From Streptomyces sp. NBC_01232 (GTDB lineage Bacteria > Actinomycetota > Actinomycetes > Streptomycetales > Streptomycetaceae): DNA of 64,000 nt. The number at the start of each line of letters is the position of its first letter. Within the stretch, counting starts at the first letter, position 1. The notes under the pieces are model-generated. The model was not told where the DNA came from, made no database searches, and saw only the letters and a program-made list of their open reading frames with translations. The stretch is from positions 7,989,001 to 8,053,000 of the forward strand of contig NZ_CP108518.1 in the NCBI RefSeq assembly GCF_035989885.1, in the 5' to 3' direction. The translations under genes and the position numbers were made by a program. Below are positions 57,583 to 64,000 of this stretch, piece after piece.

Positions 57583-58491
57583 TCACGCCAGGGCGTCCAG
57601 GGCGGCCGTCACCGCCTTCACCGACCCCTCCGAGGCCGGCAGCAGGGGCAGCCGGACGTCCGGGGTCGGGATCCGCCCCTGAGCGTGCAGGACGCCCTTG
57701 AGCACCGTCGGATTCGGCTCGGCGAAGGCCGCCGCGGACATCCGGGCCAGGGCGTGCCCCAGAGGCCGCGCCCGCTCCGCGTCGCCCGCGCGCCAGGCCG
57801 CGGCGAGCTCCGCGAAGCGGCCGGTCGCCAGATGGGCCGAGGCCAGGATCCCGCCCGCGGCGCCGAGGGCCAGCAGCGGGGACAGGTAGACGTCGTCGCC
57901 GGCCAGCACCTCGAACCCGGCCGGCAGATCACCGAGCAGTGCCACCGTGTCCTCGCCGATGCCGCCGCCCGCGTACTTCATCCCGGCCACCCCCGGCAGC
58001 GATCCGAGCGCCCGCAGTGCGGCCGCGTCCAGCGGCTGCCCGGTGCGGTAAGGGATGTGATAAATGATCAACGGTACGGGGCTCACCGCGGCCAGCCGCG
58101 CGAAGTGCGCCAGCACCCCCGCGGTCGCCGGCCGCACGAACGGCGGCACCGTCACCAGCGCCGCCCGCACCTGCGGCCACCGGGGCAGCCCGGCCAGCGA
58201 GGCCTCGGCGGCCCGGGTCCCGCCCGAGCCCGCGCCGACGGTCAGCGGCGCGCCCCGCTCCCCGCAGACCCGGGCGCACACCTCGGTGACGAGGTCGCGC
58301 TCGGCCTCGTCGAGACCGGCCGCCTCCGCGGTGGTCCCGAGCGCGACGATCCCGGTGGCGCCCGCGTCGAGCATCTCGTGGGCGAGTGCCTCCAGCGCCT
58401 CGGCCGCGACCTCCCCGGTGCTGGTGAAGGGGGTGACGAGCGGTACGTGGATCCCGTGCAACGGGAGAACTTCTGCGATGTCCTGTGCCAT
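57583..58491 (-). CDS. dihydrodipicolinate synthase (DapA) homologue
   Basis: 302 residues, TIM-barrel class I aldolase. GIHVPLVTPFTSTGEVAAEA, VALGTTAEAAGLDEAER (GTTGE region), PLIIYHIPYRTG with the catalytic Tyr, and VAGMKYAGG with the Schiff-base Lys are present. It would condense pyruvate with an aldehyde; it may be the lysine-pathway enzyme or, since a divergent LysR is adjacent, a paralogue for another keto-acid. ATG at 58491 with GTGAGGC upstream. Confidence 0.9.
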   Translation of the reverse strand: MAQDIAEVLPLHGIHVPLVTPFTSTGEVAAEALEALAHEMLDAGATGIVALGTTAEAAGLDEAERDLVTEVCARVCGERGAPLTVGAGSGGTRAAEASLAGLPRWPQVRAALVTVPPFVRPATAGVLAHFARLAAVSPVPLIIYHIPYRTGQPLDAAALRALGSLPGVAGMKYAGGGIGEDTVALLGDLPAGFEVLAGDDVYLSPLLALGAAGGILASAHLATGRFAELAAAWRAGDAERARPLGHALARMSAAAFAEPNPTVLKGVLHAQGRIPTPDVRLPLLPASEGSVKAVTAALDALA

Positions 58492-58561
58492 GCGAAAAGC
58501 CTCACCCGCGCAAAGGATCAAATCCAGTTCGCGTTTCTTACCTGAACCGTAAGCTGAGCCG

Positions 58562-59521
58562 ATGCTCGATGTACGACGCCTACGCCTCCTGCGTGAGCTC
58601 GCCCGCCGCGGAACCATCGCCGCCGTCGCCGAGGCCCTCGCCTTCAGTCCTTCCGCCGTCTCCCAGCAGCTCGGCGTCCTCGAACGGGAGGCCGGCCTGC
58701 CCCTGTTGGAGCGCACCGGCCGCCGGGTCCGGCTCACCCCGGCCGGCCAGAACCTGGTCCGGCACGCCGAGGCCGTCCTCGAGCGGCTGGAGCAGGCCGA
58801 CGCCGACCTCGCCGAGGCACGCGGCGGCCTCGCCGGAGCCCTGCGGATCGGCGCCTTCCCCACCGCCACCCGGGCCATCGTCCCGGCCGCGCTGATCACC
58901 CTCGCCCGGCGCCACCCGGGCCTGGAGCCGATGGTCTCGGAGACCGACCCGGCCGCCGTGGCGCACGCCCTGCGGGCCGGGGACCTGGACGTGGCCCTGG
59001 TGCACGCGTACGACTTCGTACCGGCCGAGCCCGAGCCGGGACTGGCCACCGAACCGCTCTACGGCGAGATGATGTACCTGGCCGCTCCCGCCGACGGCGC
59101 ACCGGGCGACCAGGGCGACCCCGGCCGCTCCGGCGCGCCCGGGGAACCCGACCAGGGGAGCGTCCTGCGTGCGCACGCCCGGGACCCCTGGATCACCGCC
59201 ACCCCCGGCACCCTCTGCCACACGATGACCGTACGGGCCTGCCAGGCAGCCGGCTTCAGCCCGCGGGTCCGTCACCAGGTCGACGAGTTCACCACCGTGC
59301 TCGCCCTCGTCGCGGCGGGCCAGGGTGTGGCCGTCGTACCCCAGCTCGGGGTCACGGGCCCGGCCGATCCGGCCGTACGCCTCACCCGCCTGCTGATGCA
59401 GCGCCGGACCAACCTCGCCTTCCGCAGCGGATCCGGCACCCACCCGGCCGTCGCGGCCTTCGGCGCCGCGCTCCGGGCCGCAGTACCGCCGGATCTGGCC
59501 GGGTCGCGCGCCGAAACGTGA
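58562..59521 (+). CDS. LysR family transcriptional regulator
   Basis: 319 residues. The winged helix (1-60: [40 protein letters not shown]) leads to the two-lobe effector domain, which contains a 20-residue Gly/Asp/Pro insertion at about 180-200. It is divergent, 70 bp, from the DapA-like gene, its likely target. ATG at 58562. Confidence 0.92.
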   Translation: MLDVRRLRLLRELARRGTIAAVAEALAFSPSAVSQQLGVLEREAGLPLLERTGRRVRLTPAGQNLVRHAEAVLERLEQADADLAEARGGLAGALRIGAFPTATRAIVPAALITLARRHPGLEPMVSETDPAAVAHALRAGDLDVALVHAYDFVPAEPEPGLATEPLYGEMMYLAAPADGAPGDQGDPGRSGAPGEPDQGSVLRAHARDPWITATPGTLCHTMTVRACQAAGFSPRVRHQVDEFTTVLALVAAGQGVAVVPQLGVTGPADPAVRLTRLLMQRRTNLAFRSGSGTHPAVAAFGAALRAAVPPDLAGSRAET

Positions 59522-59594
59522 CACAACTCCCGTACCGGGTGCCGTCCGTGTACGTTCGTTGATCCAGACCGATTCGATCAGAGCGGGGTACGAC

Positions 59595-60680
59595 GTGACG
59601 CATCGCGTACGAGGGGTCATCGCCCGGAGCAAGGGCGCACCGGTGGAGACGACGACGATCCTCGTGCCCGACCCGGGACCCGGCGAGGCGCTCGTGCGGG
59701 TGCAGGCCTGCGGGGTCTGCCACACCGACCTGCACTACCGCGAGGGCGGCATCAACGACGAATTCCCCTTCCTGCTCGGCCACGAGGCCGCCGGAGTGGT
59801 CGAATCGGTCGGCCCGGACGTCACCTCCGTGGCGCCCGGCGACTTCGTCGTCCTCAACTGGCGTGCGGTGTGCGGCACCTGTCGCGCCTGCAGGCGCGGA
59901 CGCCCCTGGTACTGCTTCGCCACGCACAACGCCACCCAGCCCATGACCCTGGAGGACGGCACCCCGCTCTCCCCGGCCCTGGGCATCGGTGCCTTCGCCG
60001 AGAAGACCCTGGTCGCGGCCGGCCAGTGCACCAAGGTGGACCCGGCGGCCGCCCCGGCCGCCGCCGGACTCCTCGGCTGCGGGGTGATGGCCGGCCTCGG
60101 CGCGGCCCTGAACACCGGCAACGTCGGGCGGGGCGACTCCGTCGCCGTCATCGGCTGCGGGGGAGTGGGCAACGCGGCCGTGGCCGGAGCGCGCCTCGCG
60201 GGCGCCTCGCGGATCATCGCGGTGGACCTGGACGACCGGAAGCTGGAGTGGGCCCGGGGCCTGGGCGCCACGCACACCGTCAACGGGCGCACGGACGACG
60301 TGGTCAAGGCCATCCAGGGCCTGACCGGCGGCAACGGCGCCGACGTGGTCATCGACGCCGTGGGCCGCCCCGAGACCTACCGCCAGGCCTTCTACGCACG
60401 CGACCTCGCCGGGACGGTGGTCCTGGTGGGCGTGCCGACCCCGGAGATGAAGCTCGAACTCCCGCTCATCGACGTCTTCGGCCGCGGCGGGTCCCTGAAG
60501 TCCTCCTGGTACGGGGACTGCCTGCCCGAGCGCGACTTCCCGCTGCTCATCGACCTCTACCTGCAGGGCCGCCTCGACCTGGACGCCTTCGTCTCCGAGA
60601 CCATCGCGCTCGACGGCGTCGAGGACGCCTTCGCCCGGATGGAACGCGGCGAGGTCCTCCGCTCGGTCGTCGAGTTCTGA
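59595..60680 (+). CDS. S-(hydroxymethyl)mycothiol dehydrogenase (zinc alcohol dehydrogenase)
   Basis: 361 residues. [20 protein letters not shown] with the zinc ligand Cys, GHEAAGVVE with the His-Glu pair, the structural zinc cluster [15 protein letters not shown], and the Rossmann GCGGVGNA are all present. The sequence from [20 protein letters not shown] is typical of the mycothiol-dependent formaldehyde dehydrogenase. It oxidises S-hydroxymethyl-mycothiol to S-formylmycothiol with NAD+. GTG at 59595; GGGGTACGAC upstream. The metallo-beta-lactamase partner often found next to it is absent. Confidence 0.92.
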   Translation: MTHRVRGVIARSKGAPVETTTILVPDPGPGEALVRVQACGVCHTDLHYREGGINDEFPFLLGHEAAGVVESVGPDVTSVAPGDFVVLNWRAVCGTCRACRRGRPWYCFATHNATQPMTLEDGTPLSPALGIGAFAEKTLVAAGQCTKVDPAAAPAAAGLLGCGVMAGLGAALNTGNVGRGDSVAVIGCGGVGNAAVAGARLAGASRIIAVDLDDRKLEWARGLGATHTVNGRTDDVVKAIQGLTGGNGADVVIDAVGRPETYRQAFYARDLAGTVVLVGVPTPEMKLELPLIDVFGRGGSLKSSWYGDCLPERDFPLLIDLYLQGRLDLDAFVSETIALDGVEDAFARMERGEVLRSVVEF

Positions 60681-60802
60681 CAGCCCGTCCGGCCCGTCCG
60701 GCCGGACCCGGCCCCACCTAGAATCGGGCCACCACCCCGCGCCCCCGCCGCCACCCGGCCGGGGCGCGGTCCTACTTCACCTCGTACCCCTGGGGGCCGT
60801 CC

Positions 60803-62113
60803 GTGACCATCGCACACAGCTACCGCCAGCCCGGCACGGTCCTCACCGACCACCGGTTCTCCGTCCCGCTGGACCACGAGAACCCGGACGGGGAGCGGAT
60901 CGAGCTGTACGCCCGCGAGGTCGTGGCCGCCGGCAAGGACCCCGAGGCGCTGCCGTGGCTGCTCTACCTGGAGGGCGGTCCGGGCTTCGGCGCCCGCCGT
61001 TTCATCGGCCGCCAGGCCTGGCTGGAGCGGGCCCTCACGGAGTACCGGGTGCTGCTGCTCGACCAGCGCGGAACCGGTCGGTCCACCCCGGTGAACCGGC
61101 AGACCCTGCCCCTGCGCGGCACCCCCGACCGGCAGGCCGAGTACCTCGCCCACTTCCGTGCCGACTCCATCGTGCGCGACGCCGAGGCCATCCGCCCCGG
61201 CCTGACCGGGGGTGCGCCCTGGACCGTGCTCGGCCAGAGCTTCGGCGGCTTCTGCACGACCCGCTACCTCTCCACCGCGCCCGAGGGCCTCACAGCCGCC
61301 CTGATCACCGGCGGTCTGCCGTCCCTGACCGCCACCGCCGACGAGGTGTACGAGGCCGCGTACCCCCGCATCGAGCGCAAGAACCTGGCCCACTACGCCC
61401 GGTACCCCATGGACGTCGAGCGCGCCCGCCGGATCGCCGCCCACCTGGCGGACCGCCCGGCCGAACTGCCCGGCGGCCACCGCCTCACCGTCGAGGGCTT
61501 CCAGTCCCTCGGCATCCTGCTCGGCACCGGCGACGGCAGCCACCAGCTGCACCACCTCCTCGAGGACGCCTTCGTACCGACCCCGGCGGGCCCCGCCCTC
61601 TCCGACGCCTTCCTGGAGAGCGTCCGCGGGCTCCTCTCCTTTGCCGGGCACCCCCTGTACGCGCTGGTCCACGAGGCGATCTACGCCCAGGACCCCGCCA
61701 CGCCCACCGCCTGGGCCGCCGAACGCGTGCGCGCGGGCCACCCCGGCTTCGACGCGGACAAGGCCCTCGCCGGCGACGGGCCGCTGCTCTTCACGGGCGA
61801 GACCATCCACCCCTGGCACTTCACCACCGACCCGTCCCTCGCCCCGCTGCGCGAGACCGCGGAGATCCTGGCCGCCCGCACCGGCTGGCAGCCGCTCTAC
61901 GACCCGGCGCGCCTGGCCGCCAACGAGGTGCCGGTGGCCGCCGCCGTCTACCACGACGACATGTACGTGGACACCGCGCACTCTCTGGAGACGGCCCGCT
62001 CCGTCCGGGGCCTGCGGACCTGGGTGACGGACGAGTTCGAGCACGACGGCGTCCGCGCCGGCGGCCCCCGCGTCCTGGACCGGCTGCTGTCCCTCGCCCG
62101 CGACGAGGTGTGA
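60803..62113 (+). CDS. prolyl aminopeptidase-like alpha/beta hydrolase (S33)
   Basis: 436 residues. LYLEGGPGFGARRF is the oxyanion GGPG, RVLLLDQRGTGRS follows, and the nucleophile elbow is GQSFGG (about 149-154). The acid and His lie in AVYHDDMYVD and DEFEHDGVR. It removes N-terminal proline residues from peptides. No signal peptide, so cytoplasmic. GTG at 60803. Confidence 0.9.
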   Translation: MTIAHSYRQPGTVLTDHRFSVPLDHENPDGERIELYAREVVAAGKDPEALPWLLYLEGGPGFGARRFIGRQAWLERALTEYRVLLLDQRGTGRSTPVNRQTLPLRGTPDRQAEYLAHFRADSIVRDAEAIRPGLTGGAPWTVLGQSFGGFCTTRYLSTAPEGLTAALITGGLPSLTATADEVYEAAYPRIERKNLAHYARYPMDVERARRIAAHLADRPAELPGGHRLTVEGFQSLGILLGTGDGSHQLHHLLEDAFVPTPAGPALSDAFLESVRGLLSFAGHPLYALVHEAIYAQDPATPTAWAAERVRAGHPGFDADKALAGDGPLLFTGETIHPWHFTTDPSLAPLRETAEILAARTGWQPLYDPARLAANEVPVAAAVYHDDMYVDTAHSLETARSVRGLRTWVTDEFEHDGVRAGGPRVLDRLLSLARDEV

Positions 62114-62233
62114 CTGCTGTCCGTGCAGGTCAGAGGTGTGGTCGGGGCCTCGAATAATCGTTCCCGCAGAAGTTGATCACATGGTTAGGGTGGGCCCTCT
62201 TACCCGAGAAACCGACCGATGTGTGGAGCGTGC

Positions 62234-64000
62234 ATGCTCAGAACGATGTCGAGCGCCGTCTCGCTGGCCCTGGCCGGCGCCCTGGCCGTGACCGGTGCGG
62301 CGGTGGGAACGGCAACGGCCGCCGCCGCACCGGCCGTCAGCGCCGCGGGGGCGGGGGAGACCCCCGTCGGCGCACAGGCCTGGACGCGCGTGTCCAAGAA
62401 GTACCCGAACCGCTCCTCCTGGAACACCGCCGACGACCTGCGCGTCGGCAACGAGGGCGCCGCGGAGGGGCTGTCGCGCGCGTACCTACGGCTGGACACC
62501 ACCGCCCTGGCGGGCGCCACGGTCTCCCGGGCCACCTTCCGGATCACCAACACGGGAGCCGCGTCCTGCACGGGCCGTCCGGTGGAGCTGTGGAGCGTCG
62601 GCGCCGTCTCGGCGAAGACGACGTGGAAGAACCAGCCGGCCAAGGGGGTCCGGCTGGCGACGGTGACGGACGCCAGGGGGCGGGAGGGCTGCGCGGCGGG
62701 CGACCTCGAGTTCGACGCCACCGCGGTGGTGAAGGAGGCGGCGGCCGCCTCCCGGACCTCCGTCACCGTGGGCCTGTTCGCCGCGGACGAGTCCGACACC
62801 TCGGCCTGGAAGCGCTTCGCCCCGGCGACGGCGAAGCTGGAGACCACCATCGGCAGCCCCGTGCCGCCGGTGATCAGCTCCCCCGAGTTCCCCGACGCCT
62901 CGAACGGAGCCCCCGCCAACACCGGGAAGGCCCGTACGCCGGGCACGTTCACGTTCGGCACCGGCGGCGCCGCGAATCTGGACAGGATCGTGTACTGGTC
63001 GGACTTCGACGGGCGGGAGCGCACCGTGGCACCGGGCGCCAACGCCGTGATCACGCCCACCGCCTCCGGTCCCCACATGATCTACGCGTACAGCGTGGAC
63101 AAGGCCGGGCGGCGTTCCGACCAGGCCGTGTACCGCATCTGGGTCCTCGCCAGTGAGGGCCCGGACGCCCCGGGCGACCTGAACGGCGACGGCCTGCGCG
63201 ACCTGTGGACCCTCGACCCGGACGCGAAGCTCCGCTTCTCGGCAGGGCGGGCCGACGGCACCTTCGCCGCGCCCGTCGCCGGCGGGGCGTCCTTCGCCCC
63301 GGGAGCCCGGATCGCCGCCACCGGGGACTGGAACGACGACGGCTACAACGACCTGCTGGTACTCGAGCGCCCCACCGGACTCGGCAGGAACCTGCTCCGG
63401 ATCCACAGAGGCGACGGCCTCGGCGGCATCCGGCCGGGCAGCGGCACCGTCCTGACCGTTTCCTGCCCGGTCGCCGATCCGGACAGCGGCTGCGCCGGCG
63501 AGGACCCGGCCTGGACCGGCGACGACCACTGGTTCAACGCCGAAGCCGTCGTGCACGCGGGAGACCTCAACGCGGACGGCCAGCCCGACCTGCTGGTGAA
63601 GCAGGGTGCGAAGCTCTGGGCGTACACCGCCAGCCTCTTCGCGAGCCTGGACGCATTCGGCGGCCCGGTGCTCGTCGGCGACGGCGGCTGGGACGCCGTC
63701 TCGGTCCTCGCCCCGGGTGACACCGACGGTGACGGCGCCGGCGACCTGTGGGTGCGCGACGACGCCTCCGGCGACCTGTTCGCCGTGAAGGGCGCCAAGG
63801 ACGCCTCCGGGCAGCTCGACCCCAGGAGCTGGGGCACGGCGCAGCGCGTGAGGATCGGCTCGGGCTTCGGCCGGACGGCCTACCCGACGCTCGCCTCGGC
63901 GGCCGACTTCGACCGTGACGGACGGGCCGACCTGTCGGCCGTCGGCGCGGACGGCAAGGCCGTCTGGTTCCGCGCGACCGCCACCGGGATCGAATCGACC
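62234..64000 (+). CDS. secreted FG-GAP/VCBS-repeat protein with DNRLRE-like domain (partial, right edge)
   Basis: 589 codons are in the window without a stop. A signal peptide (1-33, LALAGALAVTGAAVGTATAA) is followed by a DNRLRE-like all-beta domain (about 45-215: DDLRVGNEGAAEGLSRAYLR and then VSRATFRITNTG). Next is a linker/Ig-like part, then at least five FG-GAP calcium repeats with DxNxDG cores: DLNGDGLRDL, DWNDDGYNDL, DLNADGQPDL, DTDGDGAGDL and DFDRDGRADL, which fold as blades of a beta propeller. Such proteins act outside the cell as glycan- or protein-binding factors. GTGGAGC precedes the ATG at 62234. Confidence 0.9.
   Translation, partial: MLRTMSSAVSLALAGALAVTGAAVGTATAAAAPAVSAAGAGETPVGAQAWTRVSKKYPNRSSWNTADDLRVGNEGAAEGLSRAYLRLDTTALAGATVSRATFRITNTGAASCTGRPVELWSVGAVSAKTTWKNQPAKGVRLATVTDARGREGCAAGDLEFDATAVVKEAAAASRTSVTVGLFAADESDTSAWKRFAPATAKLETTIGSPVPPVISSPEFPDASNGAPANTGKARTPGTFTFGTGGAANLDRIVYWSDFDGRERTVAPGANAVITPTASGPHMIYAYSVDKAGRRSDQAVYRIWVLASEGPDAPGDLNGDGLRDLWTLDPDAKLRFSAGRADGTFAAPVAGGASFAPGARIAATGDWNDDGYNDLLVLERPTGLGRNLLRIHRGDGLGGIRPGSGTVLTVSCPVADPDSGCAGEDPAWTGDDHWFNAEAVVHAGDLNADGQPDLLVKQGAKLWAYTASLFASLDAFGGPVLVGDGGWDAVSVLAPGDTDGDGAGDLWVRDDASGDLFAVKGAKDASGQLDPRSWGTAQRVRIGSGFGRTAYPTLASAADFDRDGRADLSAVGADGKAVWFRATATGIEST

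Noticed and set aside
1..64000. CRISPR array, prophage, integrative element or biosynthetic cluster
   Set aside because: No repeat-spacer pattern, integrase, transposase, terminase, PKS or NRPS sequence was seen in any frame.

Overview
The window is high-GC actinobacterial chromosome, almost certainly Streptomyces or a close relative. The signs are strong third-position G/C bias, many GTG starts, a mycothiol-dependent formaldehyde dehydrogenase, a sortase-E type LAxTG surface protein, TerD proteins, SpoIIE-type phosphatases, and several secreted chitin- and glycan-degrading enzymes. I see no rRNA, tRNA, CRISPR array, transposase, integrase or phage gene. It reads as ordinary chromosome with an accessory flavour and several decaying genes.

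Layout. 0-16 kb: a TetR regulator and the start of an FAD monooxygenase; a decayed DUF4259-SUKH gene; a TerD-domain protein; a rhomboid-like membrane protein; an ankyrin protein; an MFS transporter; a sigma-like/membrane hybrid; a secreted PGRP amidase; a STAS anti-sigma antagonist; an AraC regulator; an OsmC/Ohr peroxidase pair; and an SDR. Remnants at about 1.4, 4.1, 6.3 and 15.7 kb show gene loss in this stretch. 16-24 kb: a CBM2-GH18 chitinase, a membrane Ser/Thr kinase, a SpoIIE phosphatase, a LysR-like effector-domain protein paired with DUF5997, and a DoxX protein. 24-29.4 kb: a TDT exporter, a VOC protein, an SDR, and a three-gene RNA-repair cassette (T4 Rnl1-like ligase, T4 Pnkp-like kinase/phosphatase, small NYN-like protein). 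This cassette is the most distinctive system in the window.

29.4-39 kb: small secreted and cytoplasmic proteins, a PD-(D/E)XK-like protein, a second Ser/Thr kinase, a methyltransferase, a divergent EamA/MocR pair, and an LAxTG protein followed by an ECF sigma factor and its likely anti-sigma partner. 39-47 kb: a MarR/MFS divergent pair with repeated operators, an HbpS-like protein, a GH20 hexosaminidase lipoprotein, endonuclease I, a DJ-1 protein, a glutamate-type binding lipoprotein and a TerD protein. 47-64 kb: a TetR/PAP2 divergent pair with a tandem operator array, a DMT protein, small membrane proteins, RraA, a PNGase A homologue, a third Ser/Thr kinase, an orphan squalene/phytoene-synthase-like protein, a LysM/lysozyme-like protein, a DapA homologue with a divergent LysR, mycothiol dehydrogenase, prolyl aminopeptidase, and the start of a secreted FG-GAP protein.

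Working together: the chitinase and the hexosaminidase form a two-step chitin-to-GlcNAc route. The amidase, LysM protein, LAxTG protein and PAP2 enzyme act at the envelope. Three kinases, one phosphatase, one STAS protein and one ECF pair give a dense set of signalling genes. All functions are inferred from sequence motifs read by eye; no database search was run.
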